This document shows positions 34,248 through 43,018 of a stretch of DNA of 64,000 nucleotides, piece by piece; the first letter of the stretch is position 1; each line of letters opens with the position of its first letter. The position numbers were made by a program, and so were the translations under genes. The stretch spans positions 248,001-312,000 of the forward strand of contig PMSN01000011.1 of assembly GCA_003167555.1 (NCBI GenBank), in the 5' to 3' direction. The notes under the pieces are model-generated. The model was not told the origin of the DNA. It was given only the letters and a program-made list of their open reading frames with translations, and searched no databases. Source of the stretch: Spartobacteria bacterium. GTDB taxonomy: Bacteria; Verrucomicrobiota; Verrucomicrobiia; Chthoniobacterales; UBA10450.

Positions 34248-36058
34248 GCCGGGACGTCGAGAGTCTCTTCTGGAGTTGGAAATTGGACGTTGGGCGTTAA
34301 GCGTTGGACGTTTTCCCCATCTTCTTCCTGGGCCGGCTTCTCCAAAAAACTCTGCTCCCAGAGCCGCGCGTATTTTCCTCCCAACTCCAGGAGCGACGCA
34401 TGCGTTCCCCGCTCGATGATGCGGCCTCGCTCCAGCACGAGAATCTGATCGGCCCGAAGAATCGTGGAAAGACGGTGCGCGATCACAAAACACGTCCGGT
34501 GCGACATCAGATGTTCGAGCGCTTCCTGGATCAAGCGCTCCGTCGTGGTATCCACGCTCGCCGTCGCTTCATCGAGAATCAAAATCGGCGGATCTTTCAG
34601 GAGCGCGCGCGCGATCGAGAGCCGCTGCTTCTCGCCCACGCTCAATTTGACTCCGCGCTCGCCCACCACGCTGCCCAAGCCTTTCGGCAATAGATCGATG
34701 AAGCCCCGCGCATTCGCCGCTTCCGCCGCGCGCAGAACTTCGTCGTCGGTCGCATCCGGCCGTCCCATGAGAAGATTTTCGCGGATTGATCCGTTGAAGA
34801 GAAAACTCTCTTGCGTCACCACGCCGATCATCTCCCGCAGCCGGCGCGTGCCGAAGTCGCGGATCGGCCTTCCGTCGATCAAGATTTCGCCCGTCTCGTA
34901 CTCGTAGAAGCGCGTCAACAAATTCACGAGAGTCGATTTGCCCGCGCCGGTCGTGCCGACGAGCGCGATCGTCTCGCCGGGCCGGGCGTGAAAACTGATG
35001 TGCTGCAGCGCTGGCGCGCCTTCCTTTCCATAGTTGAAACCGACATCGTTGAACTCGACATCGCCTTTTACCCGCACAGTTTCTTTCGCAACATCCCATC
35101 CCGGCTCGATCGGTTCGTCGATGATTTCGAAGACGCGCTCACCCGAGGCCCGTCCGGCCTGTACCAGTTGATTGAGTTGATGAAGTTTGTTGATCGGCTC
35201 ATACAAAAATCCGGTGAGCATGAGGAACGCGATCAGGTCGCCCACTTGCATGCCGCCGCTCAGCACGACGCGCGCGCCGAACCACACCGTGAAAACAATC
35301 CCGAGCGAGCCGATGAGAATCATCGATGGGTGATACAGCGCCCAGACGCGCATCACCACGAGCGTCGCGTGGCGAAGCTGGTCGCTGACCGAATTGAAGC
35401 GGCTGTGTTGTTCCCGCTCGCGCACGAAGCTCTTGATCTGCCGGATTCCCGCCAGGTTATCGTGCAGGAGCGAGTTCATCGCCGACGCCGCGCGCCTTTG
35501 GAGGCGATAACGCCGATGCGCTGTGAGGGTGTACCAGAGCGCGCCGCCGGCCAGCAAGGGCAACGGCGCCAATCCGACAAACGAAAGCGAAACACTGAAG
35601 TAAAACATCATCCCGAGCACGACCACGAGCTGCAGCACGGCCATGACGCCCTGTTCGATCCCATCGATCAGCATCCGCTCGACCGAGGTCACGTCCTCGA
35701 GGATGCGCGTCATCAAATCGCCCGTCGCGCGATTATCGAACCAGCGCAACGGCAGCATCTGGATGTGCGAATAAAGATCGCTTCGCAGATCGAAGATGAC
35801 TCTTTGCTCGAACGTGTTGTTCAGAATGATCCGGAGCGAATTCAGCCCGTTCTGGATCACGAACGCCACCGCCGCGAACAGGACCAGCGGAGTCAGCCGC
35901 TCCGGGCGGTGCTGATACAAGACTTCATCGACGACGCGCTTGGTCACAATCGGGAACACCATCACCATCAAGGTGCTGAGCACCGCGCAACCGAGCGTCC
36001 CCGCCGCCATCCAGGGATACCGCCTCAAATAAGCAAAAACGCGCCAAACAGTTCTCAT
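34244..36058 (-). CDS. ABC exporter, transmembrane and ATPase domains fused (MsbA/LmrA type)
   Basis: 604 residues from ATG 36058. Six membrane segments (about 15-300) precede a full nucleotide-binding domain: Walker A GTTGAGKST, Q-loop VVTQESF, signature LSVGEKQRLSIARALL (a slight change from LSGGQ), Walker B ILILDEATASVD and switch IAHRLST. It works as a homodimer exporting lipids, drugs or peptides. MsbA-like lipid flipping is possible, but the substrate is open. The last 25 residues come from a heptanucleotide repeat array and are probably dispensable. It is divergent from the peroxidase gene at 36228. Confidence 0.9.
   Translation of the reverse strand: MRTVWRVFAYLRRYPWMAAGTLGCAVLSTLMVMVFPIVTKRVVDEVLYQHRPERLTPLVLFAAVAFVIQNGLNSLRIILNNTFEQRVIFDLRSDLYSHIQMLPLRWFDNRATGDLMTRILEDVTSVERMLIDGIEQGVMAVLQLVVVLGMMFYFSVSLSFVGLAPLPLLAGGALWYTLTAHRRYRLQRRAASAMNSLLHDNLAGIRQIKSFVREREQHSRFNSVSDQLRHATLVVMRVWALYHPSMILIGSLGIVFTVWFGARVVLSGGMQVGDLIAFLMLTGFLYEPINKLHQLNQLVQAGRASGERVFEIIDEPIEPGWDVAKETVRVKGDVEFNDVGFNYGKEGAPALQHISFHARPGETIALVGTTGAGKSTLVNLLTRFYEYETGEILIDGRPIRDFGTRRLREMIGVVTQESFLFNGSIRENLLMGRPDATDDEVLRAAEAANARGFIDLLPKGLGSVVGERGVKLSVGEKQRLSIARALLKDPPILILDEATASVDTTTERLIQEALEHLMSHRTCFVIAHRLSTILRADQILVLERGRIIERGTHASLLELGGKYARLWEQSFLEKPAQEEDGENVQRLTPNVQFPTPEETLDVPA
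34271..34311 (-). repeat. Heptanucleotide repeat array at the 3' end of the ABC exporter gene
   Basis: On the minus strand, units related to ACGTCCA (ACGTCCA, ACGCTTA, ACGCCCA, ACGTCCA, ATTTCCA) run in tandem with period 7. They encode NVQRLTPNVQFPTPEE near the C-terminus. They are more degenerate than the array at 17839-17876 but clearly related. Confidence 0.7.
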
Positions 36059-36227
36059 GCTGTGGTCACACTGTAGAACATCGAATGTCTTCGCGCATGA
36101 TCGAATCGAATAACAACTCTTTAATTTAAGGAGTAGATTTGGAAGCGGGGCAACGGTAGGCGGCGCAACCGCCATCGTGGTTCAAATGAACTCGACAAGA
36201 CCCGCGGGGTTTGGTCACCTGTGATTC

Positions 36228-37595
36228 ATGCGCCTAACGGCACCTCCCAGAGTGACCTATTGCCGGTTGTTTCCGGCTATCGGCACGCCATTCACTTATG
36301 ACGCCATGGAAAGATTGGGGCTGTCCATGCGGAGCAACACAAATCGAATGCCGGATAGACCGGGGCCGCCACCGCCCCCAGCCGCAGCTTATACTTACTT
36401 CGGCCAATTCATTTTTCATGACCTAACGCGCGACGACACGCCGCTTTCGGAAAGCCCGATGCCGGACGCTGGCGAAATAGTTAATCACCGAACGCCATTC
36501 TTAGATCTGGATTCATTATACGGGGGTGGTCCCTTCTCACTTGATTCCACCTTATATCAAGACAGGGATAACGTTTGTTTTAAGCTCGGAGCAGCCAATA
36601 CAAGCGGGCGGCCGTTTGATGTGCCGATGGATACGCTTCGTCGCCGTCCCTTGATAGCCGATAGCCGCAATAACGAGAATATCGTGATACGGCAGATCCA
36701 TGCGTTGTTCCTTGTGCTTCATAACATGGCGGTGAAGGAACTCCGAGGCACAGTTCCCGAGGAAGAGTTATTCGACAAGGCCAGACAGCGAATCCGATGG
36801 CAGTATCAATGGCTCGTCCGGTATGACTACTTGCGCCGCATCTGCAGGAAAGATGTTTATGCGGACGTTATTGAGCAAGGAAACACTCGAATCGTTTGGG
36901 GAGATTGTTTCGCAATCCCTGTCGAGTTTTCGCACGCCGCTGCGCGTTTCGGGCACAGCATGGTGCGTCCCAAATACAATCTTAATCGAGGCAAACTAAA
37001 CTTTCCGGTGGTCGATCTTTTTGCCGAAGCGCACCGAGGCGAAGCCCTTCATCCCGATCTCGCCGTTGATTGGGGCAAGTTTACGCGAGATCCCGCAAAC
37101 TCGATTGATACAACAATCGTGGACGCTCTATTTAATTTATCCGACGAAAGTATCCATCCTTTCGTTGCCCTTTTTACGGACTTTGAAACGAAGGCTCTTC
37201 CGGTCCGAACGCTTTATCGGGCTATCGCGATGAAAATTTGTACCGGGGAAATGGCGCGCGATACCTTGGACCCATGCGGGATTCTTTGCGAGCCGATTGG
37301 TTACGACCCATTTAGAGATCTTCGGGATTTAGGCCTGATCGGTCAAACCCCGCTCTGGTATTACCTCTTACTCGAAGCTGAAGTGTGCGAAAAAGGCGCC
37401 AGGTTGGGCCCGTTCGGCAGTCGCCTGATCGCAGAAGTGATTGACGGCGCGCTTCGTAACGATCCTCATTCGATTCTGCGTGAGATGGAACGTGATCCGG
37501 CGTGGCGTCCTGCCACCTGGAAAGTCGGTAGCATTCAAGTGCCCATCGATAATTTTCAAGAGTTGACCCGCGTTGTCGGGCTTTTGCCAGATTAG
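36228..37595 (+). CDS. Animal-type haem peroxidase
   Basis: 455 residues, without a clear signal peptide. Family motifs are in order: TYFGQFIFHDLT with the distal histidine, NHRTPFLDLDSLYGGGP, a D-x-R-x-N-E-N segment (IADSRNNENIVI), RQIHALFLVLHNMAVKEL, and EFSHAAARFGHSMVRPKYN with the proximal histidine. These enzymes bind haem and oxidise halides or organic substrates with hydrogen peroxide; bacterial members are few and their substrates are mostly unknown. The gene is AT-richer than its neighbours (28 of 60 GC bases in the sample line 36481-36540). The LanM-like gene begins 2 nt after its stop, which strongly suggests one transcript and a joint role. Confidence 0.85.
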   Translation: MRLTAPPRVTYCRLFPAIGTPFTYDAMERLGLSMRSNTNRMPDRPGPPPPPAAAYTYFGQFIFHDLTRDDTPLSESPMPDAGEIVNHRTPFLDLDSLYGGGPFSLDSTLYQDRDNVCFKLGAANTSGRPFDVPMDTLRRRPLIADSRNNENIVIRQIHALFLVLHNMAVKELRGTVPEEELFDKARQRIRWQYQWLVRYDYLRRICRKDVYADVIEQGNTRIVWGDCFAIPVEFSHAAARFGHSMVRPKYNLNRGKLNFPVVDLFAEAHRGEALHPDLAVDWGKFTRDPANSIDTTIVDALFNLSDESIHPFVALFTDFETKALPVRTLYRAIAMKICTGEMARDTLDPCGILCEPIGYDPFRDLRDLGLIGQTPLWYYLLLEAEVCEKGARLGPFGSRLIAEVIDGALRNDPHSILREMERDPAWRPATWKVGSIQVPIDNFQELTRVVGLLPD

Positions 37596-37597
37596 AG

Positions 37598-39004
37598 TTG
37601 ATCCAGTCCGAGAAAACCTTGCGTCGGATCCGCGAGTACTTGCTCGACGATAATCGTCATCCATCGGCGCGGCTAACTCGGTCCGAGAACCTGGCTGCGC
37701 CTGTCGTTCGTTTCGCTTGGGAGGAGCTTCGGCAGGCGAAGCGGCTTGAATTGCTTTCGGGCAACGCAGCTTCAGCGCTGCGTGATTCCCTTCGAAGTCG
37801 TCTGGCATTGATAGCACACGAAGTAACAACGTCGGAGCTGAAGCTCCCCCATTCCGGCAATTGCACAAAACGAAAGGACCGGAACCGTCCAATCCAAGAC
37901 CCTTTCTTCGGAGCGTTTGCGAAAGACACCTTGCAGCTGCTCGAAAATTATCCTGGCCTGGCACGCTTGTGGAGCGTGCAGGTCGAATGGTGGCAACGAT
38001 TCGTTACCGATTTTGTCAATCACGCTCGCAGTTTTGTTAGAAGGAAAAACAACACGTCAGCAACTGTCGCAGCGATCGTTGCCGATCTGTCCGATCCGCA
38101 TTGCGAAGGCCGAACCGTAATGCGGGTCCGGTTTGTCCCGGGGGGCGATTGGTACTATAAACCGAGGACAGGGTGTCAGGAAGTTGCGTGGTTTAAACTG
38201 TTGCGGCGGCTAAACAACGAAGGGTTCTCCTTGCCGTTTCTCATCGTGAGGACGGAGTCAGGCAACCAACATTCTTGGATGGAGGCGGTGCGCGCTAGGA
38301 GTTGCGTGAATCGAACGGAAGAGCGCCGTTTATGGTATAGAAGCGGGGCCTTAAGCTATCTTATTCATTTATTACGAGGGGTCGATTTTCATGAGGCCAA
38401 TCTTATTGTTAGCGGTGACCAACCGGTATTTGTAGACGTCGAAACGCTACTGCATCCAAACACCTCTTTGCCGACCGCTTTTCGTGCTGAGGATACTTCT
38501 ATTCTCCGCACGGGTCTTTTTCCCGTCTCGATCCCAACGGAGGGTTCGCATTACGGATTTGCGAAGTTGCGACGCTCCAGCCGAGGTGCCGCTGGCCTTT
38601 ACTCGGAAAGAACGATGCCGTCCGAACTTGTAGATGAGCTCATAACCGGATTTGAGGCCATGCACGCGTTTGTAACGGCGAAACCGCACCGCAAGCGATA
38701 CATTCGGCGCCTGGCTGTTGGTCTGGCGAAGCTTCCGGGTCGAATTATCCATCGTCCGACGAGACAATATGTGTCGATGCTTGCAGCGTCCCTGGCGCCG
38801 ACACTCATGCGCGACGAGTTCCAAAGGACGGTCTTCCTTTTGACAGCCTGCACAGAGGATGCCGGTTCGCCCGAGCAGACTTTAACCGAGTACCAGGCAC
38901 TAGAGAACGCGGATATACCCGTATTCGTGTCTTTACGTCGCAGAGTTCAGGTGAACTTCCATAGAATGAAAATTCGACCCTCGGTACATTCGGCAGCGAT
39001 GTAA
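37598..39004 (+). CDS. Stand-alone LanM-type lanthipeptide dehydratase domain (DUF4135), cyclase absent
   Basis: 468 residues from TTG 37598. Kinase-like catalytic motifs of LanM dehydratases are present: FVPGGDWYYKPR (KPR at 188-190), GVDFHEANLIVSG (Asp263, His265, Asn268), VFVDVETLLHPN (Asp280, Glu282) and RIIHRPTRQYVSML (about 382-394), then NADIPVF. LanM enzymes phosphorylate Ser/Thr of a precursor peptide and eliminate phosphate to make dehydro residues. Typical LanM proteins are about 1000 residues with a C-terminal zinc cyclase. This one ends soon after the IPVF motif, and the next 36 bases lead to a convergent gene, so no cyclase follows. It may be a reduced dehydratase, a kinase-only enzyme or a truncation. 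It is tightly coupled to the peroxidase gene. Confidence 0.75.
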   Translation: MIQSEKTLRRIREYLLDDNRHPSARLTRSENLAAPVVRFAWEELRQAKRLELLSGNAASALRDSLRSRLALIAHEVTTSELKLPHSGNCTKRKDRNRPIQDPFFGAFAKDTLQLLENYPGLARLWSVQVEWWQRFVTDFVNHARSFVRRKNNTSATVAAIVADLSDPHCEGRTVMRVRFVPGGDWYYKPRTGCQEVAWFKLLRRLNNEGFSLPFLIVRTESGNQHSWMEAVRARSCVNRTEERRLWYRSGALSYLIHLLRGVDFHEANLIVSGDQPVFVDVETLLHPNTSLPTAFRAEDTSILRTGLFPVSIPTEGSHYGFAKLRRSSRGAAGLYSERTMPSELVDELITGFEAMHAFVTAKPHRKRYIRRLAVGLAKLPGRIIHRPTRQYVSMLAASLAPTLMRDEFQRTVFLLTACTEDAGSPEQTLTEYQALENADIPVFVSLRRRVQVNFHRMKIRPSVHSAAM

Positions 39005-39039
39005 CGGTATGACACCCTCGTCTCCTCGATTTCGAACGT

Positions 39040-39414
39040 CTAAGTTTTCGGCCGCGCAGATTCAAGCTTGAGCGTTTTTGACTGTAAGCTTGTCCAATCA
39101 ACCCAAGTGCAACGCCAAACATCGGTTACGTCGACCGCGCCTTGTAGGGTCTGGGGTAAGAGCACTACACCCAGCTCTTCGTCTCTTTCTCGGGTAGTGC
39201 TCTGCTCATAGACACGTAATTCCATATGGGCCGGGATTTTTGTTGGATCTGTCTGGGAGCCTTCTATCTCGAACTCACCAAGACGTGCGAAGAGCTGTTT
39301 TGCAAAACAGCGGTCTCTGCCAGCTCTAAGACGGTCATCGTTATTTGCGAAGACGTGCTTCACAAAAGCTTCTACCGCGCTCTTACGCGCTTCTATATCT
39401 GTCCAGTCTTTCAT
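39040..39414 (-). CDS. Candidate RiPP precursor with nitrile-hydratase-like (NHLP) leader
   Basis: 124 residues from ATG 39414, with AAGGA placed 7-8 nt ahead. The segment FAKQLFARLGEFEIEG, then PTKIPAHMELRVYEQ and ELGVVLLPQT resembles the NHLP/nitrile hydratase alpha pattern (IP-x2-V-E-x-R-V then a short V-L-P end). After LLPQT a 35-residue tail (LQGAVDVTDVWRCTWVDW, then TSLQSKTLK...) contains one Cys and several Thr/Ser, as a modifiable core could. The gene is convergent with the LanM-like gene, 36 bp apart, and lies 17 bp behind the kinase gene on the same strand. The leader resemblance is by eye. A small NHLP-fold protein unrelated to RiPPs is the main alternative. Confidence 0.5.
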   Translation of the reverse strand: MKDWTDIEARKSAVEAFVKHVFANNDDRLRAGRDRCFAKQLFARLGEFEIEGSQTDPTKIPAHMELRVYEQSTTRERDEELGVVLLPQTLQGAVDVTDVWRCTWVDWTSLQSKTLKLESARPKT

Positions 39415-39431
39415 GGGTAATCCTTACAGTG

Positions 39432-42179
39432 TTATTTAAGCCCTTGTTCGGCGGGCGTTGACCGTCGAAGCGACACCACTCGTGTGGCCATCGAATCGTA
39501 AATCTCTTTGTAGCGCGGATGCTCGCGCACCGAATCAAAGCGCGGATCAACGGCCAGCGACCGATAATCGATCCAGCCGGCCTGGGTTGCTTGCGCTAAA
39601 GAGGAGAGAGCCGGTTCTAGTGCGCCGAGCGACGCTTCAATGGCGGCCACTCGATATAGAATTTCCGGGTGCTGCGGTTTGGATTGGAGTGATCTCTTTT
39701 CTTCTTCGAGGGCTTGCTGCAGAATCTCCCTCCCACCTTGCTTATCGCCGACTTCCAATCGCATCCAACCAAGAGCGGATTGGTAGGAGACACCGCCGTA
39801 GAACCCACCGCCGCCTTTCGGATCCTTCGCCACAAGTTCCTCGTAACGCGCTTGCGCAGCAGTAAAATTCCGCGAGAAGAAGTCGACCTGGGCAACCATT
39901 TCCTGGGCGTAAGTGAAGTCGCGGTGTCGCATCCAGTTTTCTGACGCAATCTTTCTCGCCGCAGCGAAATCCTTTCGCAATAGAGCTAGTCGGGAAAGGC
40001 CCATCCATCCTTCTGGTCGCTCGGGAAAAAGGTCCTCCGCCCGGCGATAGGAGGCAGCTGCGGAATCGTCATCAGCCAAATCAGCCCAACAGTCACCTAT
40101 CGTGAACTCGTTAAAGCCAGGACGACTCGCTCTGCGGGCGGCCAATCGGCACCAAGGTATTGCCTGATCCGGGCGGCCAAGTGTTTTTAAGATATTAGCG
40201 GCCCAGACTGTCGGTCGCATTTTGCTATTTGCCATCTCGTGGCCGACGAATACCTCTTCGAGGGCCTCTTTGAACCGGGCCTGCTCTGACAAAACTAACG
40301 ACAATGCGTTATGTGAATCCGCCAAGTCTGGATTCAGTCCGATTGCCTTCCGCGCCGATATTTCGGCTGCAGAAAGATACTTGGGGTCATCAGCTGTATG
40401 ACCACGACCAGCTTGGACTATGGAGAGGTAGCTATAAGCCAACGCGGAGTTTGGTTGAGCAGCAATCGCCTTGTTGAAGCATTCGATTGCGCGGTCCAGA
40501 TCGGGCAGCGTACGACGTTCCTGTACAGCCCGCCCGGCGATGAGAAGTTCGCGCGCGTACTCATCCCGCCAACCAGGGTCATTTTCAAAACCTTCTACGG
40601 CAGAAAATTTATTGTCATTCAGAATCGAGTAAACATCGGCGGCGATTAGCGTTGCGACCTTCTGGGCGGAACCCCCGGAAGCATCAAGCTCGATGATTCG
40701 ACGATAGAGCACGCCGCGATTGGTTGTGTCTTCGAGGCGAAGAGAAAATCGCAGCTTCCCATCACGGATACGTTTCGTTCCGATAAGTGTCGTGCGTGCC
40801 CTAGCCATTTCTGCATCGTACCGTGCAGCGGTTGGCGGGACAGTTTCACCGGTTATCGCGGTCACTAATGCTGGCCCACGCTCAGACAGTTCCTTCTGCA
40901 ACGCTTGGGCGATTGCGACCGACAAGATGGAATCAGTTTGCGCCGTGTCGAGATCAAGAGTTGGCTCAACCGAGACAGAGTGCTGGGCAAGCGCTTCTTC
41001 GAGCACTCTTACTTGCAGATGCCTGCTCTGAGTCTGCCACACAAGAGCAGCGAGGCCCAGTGCGAGACATGCCGCGAAACTGCCAGCAAGCATCTGATTG
41101 CGCTTCGACCAGCGCCAGATGCGAACGGGCGGCGACACTGGCCGAGCAATGATGGGGCGACCTTCGAGCCAACGCTCTAAGTCTTCGGCGAGATCGTGGG
41201 CGGAGCGGTAGCGGGCAGACGGTTCGCGTTCGAGACACCGGGCGCAGATGGTTTCGAGATCGCGGTCGGCGACTTTCGAGAGGGAACGCAGTTTCGGCGC
41301 GGGGTTCTCGGCGGCTTGGCGGATAACGGAGAGCGCATGCGAGCCGAGAAACGGCGGCCGGCCGGCGAGCAGATCGAAGAGGATGGCGCCGAGACTGTAG
41401 ATATCGGCGGTAGGTTTGAGTTGCGCGGCGGGACCGCTGGCTTGCTCGGGCGCGATGTAGCCGGGCGTGCCGAAGATCGTGAGCGTGCGGGTGAGGTCGC
41501 TGGTGGTGTCTAGCCATTTGGCAAGACCGAAATCGCTCACAAGCGGTTCGCCGCGGCCGTCGAGCAGGATGTTTCCGGGCTTGAGATCGCGGTGGAGAAT
41601 TCCTTTGCCGTGCGCGTATTGCACGGCGCGCGCCACCTTGGCGACGAGCGCCACGCAGTGACGCGGCTCGTCCCGCAACGCGCGACTGGCATCCTGCAAA
41701 CTTCCGCCGGGCGCGAATTTCATGCTGAAGAATGGGAGCCCGTCTTCGCTCTCGCTCACTTCGTAGATAGGCAGAATGTTCGGATGATCGAGGCTCGCGG
41801 CGGCTTGCGCTTCGCGCCGGAAACGCGCGAGCGTTTCCTGCGAGTCGGCGTGATAACTCAGCACCCGCTTCACGGCAACGATGCGGCGGGAATGACGCTG
41901 CCGGGCGCGGTAGATCACGCCCATTCCGCCGCGTCCGATTTCCTCGAGGATCTCGTAGTTCCCGAGGCGCCAGTTCTTGTCCGCGATTGTTATTTCGGAG
42001 AGAACGCTGCCAAGTGTTTCGCCGGCGCACGCATCGTCGGGCTCAAGGCCGGTTTGGAGGAGGCAACCCACGCAAAGACCGCCGCTAATGTGCGAGGACG
42101 ATTCGCAATGCGGACACTGTGCGGGATTCGCGATCACGCTTGCGATGGAATCGGAAAATCCTGGGGAGAAATGTTTCAT
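39432..42179 (-). CDS. Ser/Thr protein kinase with TolB-like and TPR C-terminus
   Basis: 915 residues from ATG 42179, which overlaps the sigma factor stop (ATGA). A short Cys-rich zinc-ribbon-like N-terminus (PAQCPHCESSSHISGGLCVGC) precedes a Hanks-type kinase at about 75-340: GRGGMGVIYRAR, catalytic HRDLKPGN, DFGLAKW, GTPGYIAPEQ. One membrane helix follows at about 367-385. The rest is a TolB/FlgO-like stretch and many TPRs. The longer frame up to 42575 lies inside the sigma gene and was rejected. The TPR half is AT-richer than the kinase half, a mosaic look. Sigma-kinase pairing is known in Planctomycetes and Verrucomicrobia, where the kinase is thought to control its sigma factor. Confidence 0.88.
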   Translation of the reverse strand: MKHFSPGFSDSIASVIANPAQCPHCESSSHISGGLCVGCLLQTGLEPDDACAGETLGSVLSEITIADKNWRLGNYEILEEIGRGGMGVIYRARQRHSRRIVAVKRVLSYHADSQETLARFRREAQAAASLDHPNILPIYEVSESEDGLPFFSMKFAPGGSLQDASRALRDEPRHCVALVAKVARAVQYAHGKGILHRDLKPGNILLDGRGEPLVSDFGLAKWLDTTSDLTRTLTIFGTPGYIAPEQASGPAAQLKPTADIYSLGAILFDLLAGRPPFLGSHALSVIRQAAENPAPKLRSLSKVADRDLETICARCLEREPSARYRSAHDLAEDLERWLEGRPIIARPVSPPVRIWRWSKRNQMLAGSFAACLALGLAALVWQTQSRHLQVRVLEEALAQHSVSVEPTLDLDTAQTDSILSVAIAQALQKELSERGPALVTAITGETVPPTAARYDAEMARARTTLIGTKRIRDGKLRFSLRLEDTTNRGVLYRRIIELDASGGSAQKVATLIAADVYSILNDNKFSAVEGFENDPGWRDEYARELLIAGRAVQERRTLPDLDRAIECFNKAIAAQPNSALAYSYLSIVQAGRGHTADDPKYLSAAEISARKAIGLNPDLADSHNALSLVLSEQARFKEALEEVFVGHEMANSKMRPTVWAANILKTLGRPDQAIPWCRLAARRASRPGFNEFTIGDCWADLADDDSAAASYRRAEDLFPERPEGWMGLSRLALLRKDFAAARKIASENWMRHRDFTYAQEMVAQVDFFSRNFTAAQARYEELVAKDPKGGGGFYGGVSYQSALGWMRLEVGDKQGGREILQQALEEEKRSLQSKPQHPEILYRVAAIEASLGALEPALSSLAQATQAGWIDYRSLAVDPRFDSVREHPRYKEIYDSMATRVVSLRRSTPAEQGLK

Positions 42180-42958
42180 GGATTTTCGCTCGAGCCGGCG
42201 GCAAGGACTCCACACAGATGCCGGATTTCTTCGTCGACCTCGGCTGGATCGGCCACCGTTTCGGCGACCTCCTCGCGGAGCAGGCTGCGATAACGTTGCC
42301 GCAGGCGATGGACCAGCCGTTTCACGGTCGCCTCGGGCACTCCCAGTGTGATCGAGAGCGCCGAATAGGAGACGTCTTCGCGCTCGGCGGCCAGGCAACT
42401 GCGCAAAGTTTCGAAAGCGCGCAGGCGTCCCTGGCTTTCGCATTCTTCCCGCAGCCGGCGCAACGCTTGCTCGACCACGGTCGCGGCCCAGCGTAAATCG
42501 AAGAGGCGCTCGGCCGGCCACTGTTCCAAAGCGTGCGCCGAGACTGTGAGTTGCGACGGCGCTTCCGCCATCCATTCATCCCACGAGACAAACTCCGCGC
42601 CGCCGCCGCGTTTGCGCGCATGGCGTTTCTCGAGGGCATCGTTCAGAAAATTCTGGAGCGATTTGAGGAGGAGCGATCGGAACCTGCCGCGGTTAGGATC
42701 GGCGTGCCGGAGCCAGTTACCTTCCAGCATCATAACAAAAAAATCCTGAGTGAGATCCTGCGCGTCTTCCACTGAGTGCCCGCGCCGGCAGACGAACGAA
42801 AAGATGGGGCGCCAGTAAAGCCGGCAGAGCTCGGCCAGGGCCGCGCGCGCCCGGGGATTCTCGCCGTCGCCGCCGGCGGAAGTGAGGATGAGACTCCACC
42901 GCGTCGTGGCGAAGTTGCGCGCTTCGCCGCCATTTTCCGCCGCGATTGGGGAATTCAC
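42176..42958 (-). CDS. ECF-type RNA polymerase sigma factor linked to a Ser/Thr kinase
   Basis: 260 residues from GTG 42958. Region 2 is at about 35-100 (LCRLYWRPIFSFVCRRGHSVEDAQDLTQDFF) and region 4 is near 195-225 (SYSALSITLGVPEATVKRLVHRLRQRYRSLLREEV, helix-turn-helix). The D-A-Q-D-L-T-Q-D-F-F core is typical of the kinase-associated ECF groups of Planctomycetes and Verrucomicrobia. It overlaps the kinase start, so they are translated together. No separate anti-sigma factor is seen. Confidence 0.88.
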   Translation of the reverse strand: MNSPIAAENGGEARNFATTRWSLILTSAGGDGENPRARAALAELCRLYWRPIFSFVCRRGHSVEDAQDLTQDFFVMMLEGNWLRHADPNRGRFRSLLLKSLQNFLNDALEKRHARKRGGGAEFVSWDEWMAEAPSQLTVSAHALEQWPAERLFDLRWAATVVEQALRRLREECESQGRLRAFETLRSCLAAEREDVSYSALSITLGVPEATVKRLVHRLRQRYRSLLREEVAETVADPAEVDEEIRHLCGVLAAGSSENP

Positions 42959-43006
42959 GAGCCGCGATGATGATTACCTCTGGCATGTTACACAAGCCTA
43001 AACCTA

Positions 43007-43018
43007 CGTAAATTTACG
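43007..43018. promoter_or_regulatory. Perfect 12-bp palindrome upstream of the sigma factor gene
   Basis: CGTAAATTTACG stands about 50-60 bp before GTG 42958, in a short AT-rich patch. A self-complementary site at this distance could bind a dimeric regulator of the sigma-kinase operon. It could also be chance, and no partner site was found. Confidence 0.3.

Noticed and set aside
42180-42575. N-terminal extension of the kinase frame
   Set aside because: Overlaps the sigma factor gene out of frame; ATG 42179 overlaps the sigma stop and fits coupling.
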